A stretch of DNA of 64,000 bases from positions 1,523,427 to 1,587,426 of the forward strand of contig BFEA01000161.1 of NCBI GenBank assembly GCA_003427395.1. The letters run 5' to 3'. A model generated the notes under the pieces. The model was not told the DNA's origin and did not search any database. It saw nothing but the letters and a program-made list of their open reading frames with translations. How positions within the stretch are numbered: the first letter of the stretch is position 1; each line of letters begins with the position of its first letter. Position numbers and translations under genes: made by a program. Below, one piece after another: positions 22,446 to 32,603 of the stretch. The DNA comes from Chara braunii (taxonomy: Eukaryota; Streptophyta; Charophyceae; Charales; Characeae).

Positions 22446-23904
22446 TAAAGCTAACATGGATGAGTCAAGAGAGACATGTCAAATCCACAGAGTCGGCAGA
22501 AAGTGTCAGTCGACGACAGTCAAGCGAGATATGTCAAATCAACAGTATTAACAGAAAGACTCATTGGACAACAATCGTTTGTTCACAGGCCATCGAAATA
22601 CATGATGAGGACAACAATCACACACTGCACATTTGTCGGTCAATGGAAAGTCCATTAGAATGCAGTCCAAAAATTCAAAAACGCGACAATTTGTTCATGT
22701 TCATGGCATCACGAGAAAAAAAGTTGCCAACAGCGGACTGTTCGTACCGGAAAAAAGATCGTTTTCGAAACACTGACAATGGAAGTGTCGGACAAGCAGA
22801 TGAAACGAAGAATGAACAATGTGGACAATGCCAACTACAACAACGACATGAACGACAAATAGAAAAACGCATCCAACGGCCAAAAACACCTAACGACGAC
22901 GGGAAACGACCAAGGACATCTAACGACGACGGGGAACTCTCCCGCTGTTGCACCCATCCGATATGCCAAACACCGATCCAAAGGTCAAATATTGTGGTTC
23001 CTCGGCGGTGGCCATCTCAGCGAAGACGGAAATGTAATTTATGCGCATGAAGCCGGACTTTCCGCCGAGTGAACAGCCTATAGCATCCCGAATAGAGATC
23101 AGTTTTGTCTCAACCTCACGCTATGCGCTGACGTCATCCACCTTGCCACCGACAACGATATCCAATTTCTCATTGATTTCTCTTTGAACTAAACTCATAT
23201 CCCTTCCGGACATATACAACTCATTACTGGACACATACACGACAGCGTCAGTCAAGTTCCTGGTCCTGTTCGAACATGCAATGCAGAGGACCCTACAAAA
23301 AGTGAATTCTCTGAGACGCAATCTCACACAGCAATATAACACTGCACGAGGCGACAGACTAGGAGACCGCAAAGGATACTGATCGAGGAACTCTGAGTGT
23401 CGCGCGCAGTCGAGCTCCTGTTTCATCACACGGCCACATGTGTGTGACGAGGATGTCACGTATTCGCAATCTAGAACACTGAAAAGGCTGTTCAGTTTCA
23501 ACTGCTTACACAACTGACGCAATCACACGGGATCTAGCACATCGGAGCGCATAGGAATATAACTTCCGAAGTCCAACATATTCGCGAACTTACAGTCTTT
23601 TGCCCACAGGCACTTCGTGATCATGTTCTCTCAGTGATACTCTTTCCAAGAGTCCAACGGTTCCTCGATAAACGGGACGACCGACATCCAAGGATCACAC
23701 TCGAAGTCCGCCGAACTCGCGCTGGCGACGGTTGTGTGCTCCCGACATCGGCGGATGTGCAGCGCACAAGGAGGAAAAGGGTGTGCCTTTCATTCACGCC
23801 AAATTGCAGCGGTCATCCTGTGAGAGATCTCCATCGCAACCGCGAAGCGCCCTGCATGGCATAAGTTCAGCAATCAACAACGGCACAACGTCGACGGAGC
23901 AGAG
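22446..23904. other. Unassigned intergenic part of giant element
   Basis: No convincing gene. An open minus-strand stretch at 23522-23121 ends TDAVVYVSSNELYMSGRDMS...DIVVGGKVDDVSA and looks more protein-like than its surroundings, but it has no recognisable family and no good start. A direct duplication of CATCTAACGACGACGGG-like words is seen at 22890-22935. Confidence 0.35.
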
Positions 23905-24090
23905 AAAAATTGTTCTCGTCCTGACAATGCAAACAAACTGAAGAGAACAATTGTCTTCGGCCTGACAATGCAAACAAACAAGCTCACACGACATCGCAAG
24001 ACGTGTGTCTTCGGCCTGATAATCCAAATGAACTGAAAAAAACAATTATCTTCGGCTTGATAATGCAAACAAACGGAAGAGAACAATTGT
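23905..24090. repeat. Minisatellite of about 45 bp
   Basis: Four to five degenerate units of the form GAACAATTGTCTTCGGCCTGACAATGCAAACAAACT. Each unit contains the hairpin-like AACAATTGT. Confidence 0.75.
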
Positions 24091-24565
24091 CGTCGGTTGT
24101 CGTGTTCAACACGACGGTCGTCGCTCGCCGGTAATGTCCGACATTGGACCATATGGCTCAAGAGGTCGAGGGCGCAGTGGAAAGTGACGGTTGTCGAGGT
24201 CCAAACGACGACCTAAACTGCTCATGCATACACGACTCTGGCGGCCGATCGTCGTGCCCAACACGATGACCAAAATATCAGCTTCCCGCGGACACTACCC
24301 GAGTTCACTTGTTGGACACGACAATCGGCCACGGATTTCTAACCCACAACAATGGACGACATTCACCATGTTCCGTATCTGAAGCAGTGTCTATGCCTGA
24401 AAGGTGTAGTTGACCACCAAACACCGTGGGGCTGGACACGACAACCCCGGACTTGTGCTTTCATCAAACGTTTGTGAGCGGTTGTCGTGTCGAACACGAC
24501 AAACACAGCCAACCCAGCATTGGCAGTCGCCTGCAGACACGTTATGCCTTCGGCGTGAATGCCCT

Positions 24566-25460
24566 TCCTCTAGGGTCGAACACGATAGTCGAGTCCGACA
24601 CGATCGTCTCACTCGACACGATCGTCGTGTTCAACACGAATGCCGTGCTAGACAGGATTGTCGTGTTGGACACGACGATCGTGTTCGACACGACGTTCTT
24701 GTCCGATTCGTCGATCGTGCTGGACTCGACGATTGTGTTGGACTTGACGATTGTGTTCTACTTGACGATCGTGTCAGACTCGACGATCGTGTTCGACACG
24801 ACGATTGTCTTCAACTCGACGACTATGTTCTACCTGACGATTGTGTCGGACTCGACGATCGTGTTCGATACGACGATCGTCTTCGACTCGACGATCGTAT
24901 TCTACCTAACGATCGTGTCGGACTCGACGATCGTGTCGAACTCGACGATCGTGTTGGACTCGATGATCGTGTTCTACAAGACGATCGTGACGGACTCGAC
25001 GATTGTGTTGGACGACGATCGTGTCGGACTCGACGATCGTGTTGGACTCGACGGTCATGTTCGACACGGCGATCGTGACGGATTCGACGATCGTGCTAGA
25101 CTCGACGATCGTGTTCTACTCGACGACTGTGTTCTCGACCTGACGATTGTGTCGGACTCGACGATCGTGTCGGACACGACGATCGTGTTGGACTCGACGA
25201 TCGTGTTCTACCTGACGATCGTGTCGGACTCGACGATCGTGTTGGACGTGTTCGACACGACGATCGTGTCGGACTTGATGATCGTGTCGGACTCGACGAT
25301 CATATCGGACTCGACGATCGTGTCGGACTCGACGATCGTGTCAGACGTGTTCGACACGACGATGGTGACGGACTCGACGTTCGTGTTGGGCTCGACGATC
25401 GTGTTCGACTGGACGATCGTGTTCGACTCAACGATCGTGTTCAACTCGACGACAGGGCAC
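24566..25460. repeat. 18-bp minisatellite (GACTCGACGATCGTGTTC type)
   Basis: About 45-50 degenerate 18-bp units such as GTGTCGGACTCGACGATC. Unit length divisible by three keeps a frame open for about 350 codons (DSTIVFDSTIVSDSTIV...), which is a by-product and not a gene. Full 15-bp palindromes are embedded at 24625, 24661, 24679, 24787 and 25165. The array appears to have grown from the palindrome's half-site. Confidence 0.9.
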
Positions 25461-26358
25461 TGTCGAGGTGTTTCGTCGTGAAAATTTTGCTGCGTCAACG
25501 TTCTCGTCGTGTTCGATTCGACCATGTCCCTCCGTCATCGTGTTCGACACGACCGCTGTCAAGTGGAAGTGCCACTTGGCGTTCCGTGGTTGCATCTCGG
25601 CTGTCTGGTTACATCCTCACCATTTATTCCTATGGACTTGGGGTGCTACGGTGTGGTCCTTCGTCGCGTACTGGGATCGTCGTCTACTGCGCTCCTTCGT
25701 CTCGACCTGGGGTCCTGCGTGTGAAGCTTCGCTGTGGTCATGAGTGCTCCGGCGCCAACGAGCCTCCGCTGCGCTCCGTCGTCGTGTCTTGGGTGCTCCG
25801 GCGCCAACGAGCCTCCGCTGCACTCCGTCGTCGTGTCCTGTGGTCATCTGCTGGGCAAGAACCTCCGCTGCGTTGCACTGTCGCTGCATTGTCCTCCGAA
25901 AGCCAGAAATGGAAAGTGGTGGGCCCCCTCCATATATATAGTTTTTCGGTTTGGCCATTCAGATGCGCGGAATGGTCGTCGGATCCCGAAAATCCGATGG
26001 TCGGGATCCGATGTGGATCCGTTGGTGCCTCCGGTGCACCGCCTCGTTTTACCCCCCGTGAATCTTGGCCGTCGAATCGTCGGGCAGCTGACGACCACGA
26101 TAATTTTTCTCCCTAGAACGGGCCCGGGCCAAAGCGGAACCGCAGGAACGACGTTTCGTGACTGGGTGTGTCCCTGTGCTACAGATGAACGTTTCCCACA
26201 TGAGTAGCTGCGACATTTCGCAAGCGCTCCGTTATTCACGTTCTGGGAAAAGCAGCGCTGCAGTCCGACCGTCCGCCCGCGTGGACAAGACAACTCGATC
26301 GCTCTCCAGGTGAGTACCATACCTGTGATCCCCTTCCCCCCCCCCCCCCCCCCCCCCC
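25461..26358. repeat. GC-rich sequence with a 49-bp direct duplication
   Basis: The unit GTGCTCCGGCGCCAACGAGC onward is present twice in tandem at 25744-25792 and 25793-25841, nearly identical. A further palindrome, TCGTGTTCGACACGA, lies at 25538. Otherwise there is no gene signal up to the C-run before the gap at 26359. Confidence 0.7.
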
Positions 26359-26484
26359 NNNNNNNNNNNNNNNNNNNNNNNNNNNNNNNNNNNNNNNNNN
26401 NNNNNNNNNNNNNNNNNNNNNNNNNNNNNNNNNNNNNNNNNNNNNNNNNNNNNNNNNNNNNNNNNNNNNNNNNNNNNNNNNNNN
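26359..26484. other. Assembly gap (126 N)
   Basis: Run of N between a poly(C) run and a sequencing adapter; length not reliable. Confidence 0.99.
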
Positions 26485-26487
26485 CAT

Positions 26488-26519
26488 CTGTCTCTTATAC
26501 ACATCTAGATGTGTATAAG
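26488..26519. other. Nextera mate-pair junction adapter (assembly artefact)
   Basis: CTGTCTCTTATACACATCT followed directly by AGATGTGTATAAG. This is the Tn5 mosaic end joined to its reverse complement, the circularisation junction of Nextera mate-pair libraries. It abuts the gap. It is not genomic, and the join across it may be wrong. Confidence 0.97.
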
Positions 26520-26605
26520 CCCCCTGCTCTGTCCTTTGTCAGTTTCTGGAAGACGTCAACAAATTTCCTCAACCGTTTCGTCGTGGTGTATGGTGGCGAA
26601 GGTCA

Positions 26606-27057
26606 TCGTGTCGAACACGATCATCGTCTGCTTTTCGGTGTCGTCATGACGAATATAAAAAAGGCAGTCCCCAAGTCCTATCGAACACAACACACACCAC
26701 GACGTCCGTCGTGTTCGACACGACAACGGTCGCTACAGACCGTTTACTGTCTTGTTCCACAGAAGAAATAACCGTCGTCGTGTTCGACACGACAACGAAC
26801 ACACGGCAACGGTCGCTACAGACCGTTTACTATCGTGTTCCACACGACTTAACCGCGGAAGAAACATTTGTCGTCGTGTTCGATACGACAACGGTCGCTG
26901 CACGTTCCGCAGAAGAAACAACTGTCGTCGTGTTCGACACGACAACGGACGCTGAATGCTGTCTACTGTCGTGTTTGATCGAGCGTGGGCACAAAAGAAA
27001 CATTCGTCGTCGTTTTCGAATCGAGGGGCGTTCTTCTGTGTGTCGTGTTCGACACGA
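26606..27057. repeat. Palindrome-bearing degenerate tandem repeats
   Basis: Four to five units of roughly 55-95 bp, each starting GTCGTCGTGTTCGACACGAC, followed by AACGGTCGCT and an AGAAGAAA block. Perfect-arm palindromes at 26606, 26709, 26778, 26833, 26928 and 27043; a variant at 26874. Confidence 0.85.
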
Positions 27058-28060
27058 CGACGCATCACTTGGCCTCCCTCGCTGTGCCTCGCACGACAGC
27101 CGCGTTGCCGTAATTTTGAATACGTCAGAAAACTGCGACCTTTGCGACTACGGTGCACGGACACGCCGAGTGGTAACGTCGTTTCGAAAAAGACAATCAA
27201 CAATATGGCTAGTCGAAGAGTTCAGTTCGATGGCCAAGGCGTCGAGCTGAACTCCGACGGGTGCCTCTAACCTGCCATCCTCATGTCAAATTCATCACGA
27301 CGGCACACGTCTGGTTGTATTTCATGCGCACTGTGTGTCGCGCTTCTAGTTATGAGCGATCTCCCACAGTCACTCTCGTTCAAGAGAAGTGCTCAGACTT
27401 AGTTGCGTGAGGACCACGACAGTGTGCATTGCACCCGCAGAGCCTGGTATCCGGAAATCATGAGTGAAGTCCATTTCGTGTTGGACACGATGGTCGCGTT
27501 GACACGGTCGATTACATGCTCAGTCTTGGTTCTTGGAGCTCCTCGTCTGCCGTCGATAGTGAGTTCCTTAAACGACATCGTGTTCGTACTTTGCACAAGT
27601 TTGCTAAAACATCTTTTTGTGATTGCCCCGACGATTGGGCAGATGTGCCCTTTTCTGTGTGTGTTTGTCACTCTTTTGCATGTCTTGCGCCTTCGACATT
27701 GATTGCCCCACTAACAGGACTCATGAGTCCTCACCCGTCATCAATTCTACATGTTTCAAACCCGATCTCCGTGCCCTTGTGAATGTTTCCTCTTCATGCT
27801 CACATTCCAAGGTGGTATGCTCTGCCCGTTCGAATGTTCTCTCTTCCCCTCCGTGCCCTTGTCAGGATGTGTCTTGCACGTCATGATCTTCGCCTTTCCG
27901 ATATTAGTTACCAAAGTGATATGTGTTGCATTTCTCGCTGCCGTTTATATCAGTTGTGTGTTCCCTTTCATTAATCTCTGGTTTTCGTTACACTTTGTTT
28001 CATGTCTTGCGCCTTTGACAGTGATCCACTGTTTTGTCATCGCAGACACATCTCGTACAT
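27058..28060. other. Unassigned sequence left of the DUF7869-like gene
   Basis: No supportable gene. The words CATGTCTTGCGCCTT(C/T)GACA occur twice (near 27680 and 28002), an old duplication. It may contain 5' exons or promoter of the gene to the right, but no start or splice site can be assigned. Confidence 0.35.
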
Positions 28061-31030
28061 GGCTTATGGTGTGCATGCTATGCCACGGCAAGCTGGCAAC
28101 ACAACCTTGGAAAGCATAGACTGTGTGGCATCTAAAACCCAACTTAATGACAATTTTCCTCCACCGGACCTGCCAATGTGTTTACAAGATATTCGAAGTG
28201 ATTAGGAACGTGTCAACAATACTCCGAAATCTCTTGCTTCAAAGAGGTCCCGGATTATTGCATGTCAAGATACCACATGTGAAAGTGCATCTCCGGCCTT
28301 GAGCGGCCTGGTACAAATCTCTGATACAGACAGTGCGGAAGGTCAGGGTAAGGCCTCCTTTGCTGACAAGAGCACGTCCGATGTAGACCGTGTTGTATGG
28401 GTGCCGAGAAGTTCACTTCGATATTTCGAGTAGGCAGGTCTTCTGTTTGGTGAGAGTGATGAAGATGGTTCGGATTCAAGTGCTTCGATGTCGTCTAGTA
28501 CCGACAGTTCTCCAGATAAAACTGACCATCTGCAAACTTACGCTAACCACAACACTGACGGTGACTGACCACTGTTGTCGAAATGACGATGGAAATTGTG
28601 ATGTCATCTCTGATTTCGATGACATTTTTTCGAAACATCTGTCCTCAGAGAAACGTCCTTATACTTTTCGTGTCAGGATGCCACGGTCAAAGAAGATTCT
28701 GCAATCAGTTCATAGAAAGCTCACAAAAAAACACTAGCGAGTGTGCGTGGACAAGTTTGTTGTAAGCGAGAGTGTTGCGCTCATTTGACCCTGGAAGACA
28801 TCAAAGCTGTCCGGAGTGCATATTACTCTAAGGACCAGAAGAGCAGGGATGCATGGTGGGTTGAAACGTTGAAGAGGTTCACCTTCATAGAAGATAGGAA
28901 GGAGATTGTTCAACCTATTGTGGGAAAAAGAAAGGTGTGCATTAGTGACCGGTGTTTCACACTAGGTGCATGTAGAAATACGTTTCTAAAAAAAATGATG
29001 ACTTTGTCAAAAGGCTACATTATGCCGGAGTATGGCAGCATTGGACTCAGACACACATCAGCAACATATGCGACAATATATAGGAAACTAAGCTCCTTCG
29101 TGCGAGACAATGAAGATTCCATGCCCAATGACATGAAGATCAAAAAAGGAGAATCGAGAGTGGTGTTGAGATTGCCTGCTTGTTATAACAAGGTTGATAT
29201 TTATAAGTTGTTAAAGTCACAATTCGACAACATGGGTGTTCCTTGTGTTTCTCTCCAAGTTTTCAACAACATGTGGAGAACACACTTCTGGCATGTGAAA
29301 TTTCATGACATTGATCAAGACTTTGCAAAATGCGAGAAGTGTGTCGAATACAAAGAATCTATCAATTCTGCAAAGTTCGTATGTGTACGTGAGTACTTTA
29401 TTTTGGAACGCGAGAAACACTTGGACTTGCAACTCCGACATCGTGCTGCGTATGAGGTGTGGAAGGATGAGTTGAAGAGACCAGGTTTTAACAGTTTATG
29501 CATCATTATTGACGGTATGGACCAAAGCAAAACCTGTATTCCACACTTTGGCGGAGAAAACAAATTGAAGGGATGCGCAAATATTCCAATGTTGAAAATT
29601 AATTTAACAGTTATTATTGCACACGGCCGTTCATCATCGGTCCATGTTCACACATGGTACCCTTGTTATCCACACGATTCTAACGTTGTGGTGTCATCCA
29701 TTATGAAAGTTTTGCGTGACATACAGGCGACAAGCGACTTGCCTCCTAAACTGAGGATACAAGGAGACAACTGTCGGAGAGGAAACAAAAACAGATATGT
29801 ATTGGCACTGGCTGCAGCTTTGGTGAAATTTGGCTTCTTCAAAGAAGTCGAATTCAATTTTATGTTAGTGGGACATACACATTCGGACGTTGATGTCACT
29901 TTCAGTCATTTCTCTCGCAAACTAAAAATGCATGATGCTTATACCATGCTCGATCTCTTTAAGCTCGTTGCCAGTGCCCAAAAAGAGCGTCCGTCGTGCA
30001 CATTTATGATGAAATTGCTGATTGGCGAGGTGCTGTTGAGCCCTTCCTGGTCAAGAGACTGACCGGCCATACTCGTTCGCATGCATTTATATTTTACATG
30101 CAGGATGACAATCCTATGTTTTAGTGGAAAGAGTATTGCACTTCTCCTCAATGGTCTTCTCTAGTCTATTGCTTTAAACGAGATGGGAACAAATCATATG
30201 CTGGACCCGAATGGTTATTTGAGTCATCACTTGTTCTATCGTCAGTTGCTCTGCCTACTAAAGATAAGAATTATGGCTATTCGAGTCATCACTTGTTCTG
30301 CCGTCAGCTGCTCTGCCTGCTAAAGATAAGAATTCAAATTTCGAATCAGGAATTGAAGGTGTCAAGACGTTTGTTGAGTGGTTAGAGAACAAGCGGCACA
30401 AGTGGTTGGGAATGAAAGATTAAGTTAGCTCTCAAAGGAGAGTGCTCTTTCATACTGGAAAACTTTCCTCGAGACAGTCGAGAAAAATTATGGGTCCGAC
30501 TTTGCAAAAACATCACTCAAGGTTGGCTTCTGACCCTCGCTAGACAGAATTACGAAGGATGATGATGATGATATTGGTATTGCCTTCCTCTTGAAGAGCA
30601 ATGAAAATAAGGAGTCGTTGTTTGTTGGACCAACCAATGAGCATCCAAAGGCAGAGCTCAACCCATTTATAGATGTTGAAAAAGGTCAATTCGTTCCCTT
30701 GCGTCCTTCCCAAGATGATATCGATGAGGGAGTTCCCATATGGATGGGTATAGTCATTTCTGATATAGACAACGATATGAAGTCGCCAACTTTCAATCAT
30801 ATTCTTATTGAATATTGGGTGCCACAACCTGTTGTCAAACGTCTTTCTGTGCAATATTCGAACGCATGAAAGGAGACGTAGAAAAAAAACAACACAACAT
30901 CACAACAGTGACAACATATGGACCGTGTTGTGTGGAGTTGAACATCAAAGACATTGCGTTTGGAAAATGCAGTGCACATTCCTAAATTGGTCAGAGAGAA
31001 GGTCTTGGCATGCCTTTCACTTCCCGATGA
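28060..31030 (+). pseudogene. DUF7869-like protein, candidate transposase of the giant element
   Basis: Longest open part 28743-30062 (439 codons; in-frame stop at 28713, first codon GTG, so the true start is upstream). It has an N-terminal cysteine cluster (VCCKRECCAHLT) and a CEKCVEY motif (29330-29350). A C-terminal half resembles DUF7869: IIIDGMDQSK (29506-29535), LRIQGDNCRRGNKNRY (about 29750-29797) and LVGHTHSDVD (29866-29895). The spaced D, D-N and H-x-D-D residues suggest an RNase-H-like fold, as in DDE transposases; this is inference. Upstream fragments 28240-28740 include a Ser/Asp-rich stretch (SDEDGSDSSASMSSS). Downstream a frameshift near 29990 leads to VHIYDEIADWRGAVEPF, a TAG at 30122-30124, then GQFVPLRPSQDDIDEGVPIW (30680-30740) and NAVHIPKLVREKVLACLSLP (about 30965-31025). 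The breaks suggest decay. Confidence 0.6.
30215..30333 (+). repeat. 56-bp tandem duplication inside the DUF7869-like gene
   Basis: ATTTGAGTCATCACTTGTTC...AAGATAAGAATT is present twice with about four differences, at 30215-30270 and 30278-30333, joined by ATGGCT-like sequence. Confidence 0.8.
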
Positions 31031-31140
31031 TGAAGATCAGTAGGTTTGAAATATGTCTTGAAGGAGAGTCAATCGTATTTCTTTTACACGTATTAGTACA
31101 TTATTTAGTTGTCAGAGTTTTCATTTATATATATTTAAAC

Positions 31141-31791
31141 TGTATTTTCATGTGTTGCAGAATGGTTCAACCATTTGTGGCGATTGGATGGCCGCCAAGT
31201 AATATGGTATGGGGAAGAAATATATGGCATGATATGAGTCTCATTTTTTTCACATCTGAAGTGATATTTGACAGTGCAGTACTCAGTGTCAGAGGTGTGG
31301 ATGCCCCACCGGATGACTGGGAACATTATCCTCGAGAATCCCTGTATATTTGTGGCCGCAGGTGCTGTGGAACGAGAACATACCCGCGAGAAGTGCTTGC
31401 ACCCTTCTCGGAATTATATTATTCAATAATCAAGTTTTACCACAACAATTTCAACGTGATGACCTTGTTTTGTGCAGCAACAACTATTCGAGGTCAATGC
31501 AAAGTATCTTTCCTTATTCATAGAGAATATTCTGCAAATGCAAATGTTTCCAATGCAGATGACATCAATGAACGAAGACGGGAAGAATTCCGAAGGAGGA
31601 TCATGAAGCAACCGTCGCTCAAAACACTCATGAATGGGCTTGTGGACACGACCATCAAATATTTGCGAAGTCTCATGCTGCGCGAATATGAAGTAATAGA
31701 AACTTATATAGAGTACAAGGACCCCACGCTTGACGGACAAAATGATACCATTATTGTAGAAGATTGGACAATTTATACAAGGAGAGACTGA
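31141..31791 (+). CDS. Hypothetical protein segment next to the right end of giant element
   Basis: Frame open from before 31141 to TGA at 31789-31791. It includes MVQPFVAIGWPPSNMVWGRN, VDAPPDDWEHYPRESLYICG with GRRCCGTRTY, and a charged C-terminus (INERRREEFRRRIMKQPSLK ... DTIIVEDWTIYTRRD). A possible 3' splice site, TGTGTTGCAG, precedes ATG at 31162. A second possible acceptor, TTTTGTGCAG (near 31480), would switch to the frame reading QLFEVNAKYLSLFIENILQM. I do not recognise it. It may be the 3' exons of the DUF7869-like gene or a separate gene of the element. Confidence 0.4.
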   Translation, partial: CIFMCCRMVQPFVAIGWPPSNMVWGRNIWHDMSLIFFTSEVIFDSAVLSVRGVDAPPDDWEHYPRESLYICGRRCCGTRTYPREVLAPFSELYYSIIKFYHNNFNVMTLFCAATTIRGQCKVSFLIHREYSANANVSNADDINERRREEFRRRIMKQPSLKTLMNGLVDTTIKYLRSLMLREYEVIETYIEYKDPTLDGQNDTIIVEDWTIYTRRD

Positions 31792-32591
31792 AATGTTGTC
31801 TTGATCGCATTAGTTTTTCCCCTGGGTCGATCTGGTTACTAGGTTTTTTATGCCTACTTTCGGAGTGTCAATTGTGCTTTGCTTTTAAGTTTTTTTCTCT
31901 TACTAGGTTGATGGCATTGAGACATTATCTAAATTCGAATAGCCTAGCCCTCTGTAAACGTAGAGTTATTTGCTCATCCGAGTTCAATGGGATTCGAACT
32001 GAGGTTTGTGTTTTAACAGTTTATGAGTGACACTGTTTTCAAATTGCTTTTAATATTGAACTTTGCACGTGTTTTCATTTAAGGGTGTTATTGTAGTTTC
32101 AAGCAGGATTTTTGCACGTGTTTTCGGAGTGTCAACTGCAATTTGCTTTCAAATTGTTATTTTTCTTCCAAGGTCACATATGAGGTCATTCTGTTCTTTC
32201 AAGGTTTCTATATTTCAATCATTTCGAAATTTGATGTTCCCTGCCCAAACAAAGGTTTACATTATGCATTGCGACACTCGCGACATTTTGACACTTTGTC
32301 TAAGTCTTGCGTTTTGCAATATGTGCCCATATTATGTAAGGTTGATATTATACTTTCTCGGATTTTGCGATAGAATGGATGTATTCCTGTTATAAAAGGT
32401 TGAGATACACAATAGTTGACTCATAAAACTCGTTTTGATGCAGATATGCAATTTTCTTTTGAATACTTGACTGTACAATATTTGTCAATAAGATGTTAAA
32501 ATCCTCTGCTTTTGTTGTGAAATTTACTTCTTTTCTGGCGAATTTGTTAATATCATTATGTTCACTTTTTACAAAACATTTTATTTTTCAC
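31792..32591. other. AT-rich subterminal region, right end of giant element
   Basis: Non-coding. The phrase GGAGTGTCAA(T/C)TG followed by TTTGCTTT occurs near 31861 and 32125, and GCACGTGTTTTC near 32067 and 32114. These look like subterminal repeats similar in role to those at the left end. Confidence 0.5.
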
Positions 32592-32603
32592 GAAAACACC
32601 GTT
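32592..32603 (-). repeat. Right TIR of the giant element
   Basis: GAAAACACCGTT, perfect inverted partner of 11113-11124, followed by the target duplication CATG (32604-32607). Confidence 0.8.

Larger units (their letters stand above)
11113..32603. mobile_element. Giant TIR element (21.5 kb) inserted in LINE D
   Basis: Ends are AACGGTGTTTTC at 11113-11124 and its exact reverse complement at 32592-32603. Both are flanked by CATG (11109-11112 and 32604-32607). Removing the segment plus one CATG rejoins LINE ORF2 in frame as ...RTPIMVVTSRW..., with the same residue count as the related segment at 33.06-33.11 kb. That makes precise integration with a 4-bp palindromic target duplication the simplest reading. 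Cargo: a decayed minus-strand gene with a C-terminal Ulp1 protease (left), a plus-strand DUF7869-like gene (right) and palindrome arrays between them. Sola1, Chapaev and Ginger-type transposons also have 4-bp duplications, but I cannot assign a superfamily. Nested elements and frameshifts show this copy is old. The length is approximate because of a 126-N gap. Confidence 0.75.

Noticed and set aside
24426-25481. 351-codon frame of DSTIVF repeats
   Set aside because: The 18-bp minisatellite has no stop in this phase. There is no start context, no domain, and other phases are also largely open.
21794-27057. CRISPR array
   Set aside because: Repeats are 15 bp, irregularly spaced, with degenerate spacers and embedded in minisatellites, in a eukaryotic element without cas genes.
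11768-30124. Reassigned stop codons (TAA in Ulp1, TAG in the DUF7869-like gene)
   Set aside because: Stops of all three types and frameshifts occur in every decayed gene of the window, so decay explains them better than an altered code.
11113-32603. Endogenous giant virus or Polinton
   Set aside because: No capsid, packaging ATPase, protein-primed polymerase or retroviral-type integrase is seen. Ulp1 alone is not enough.
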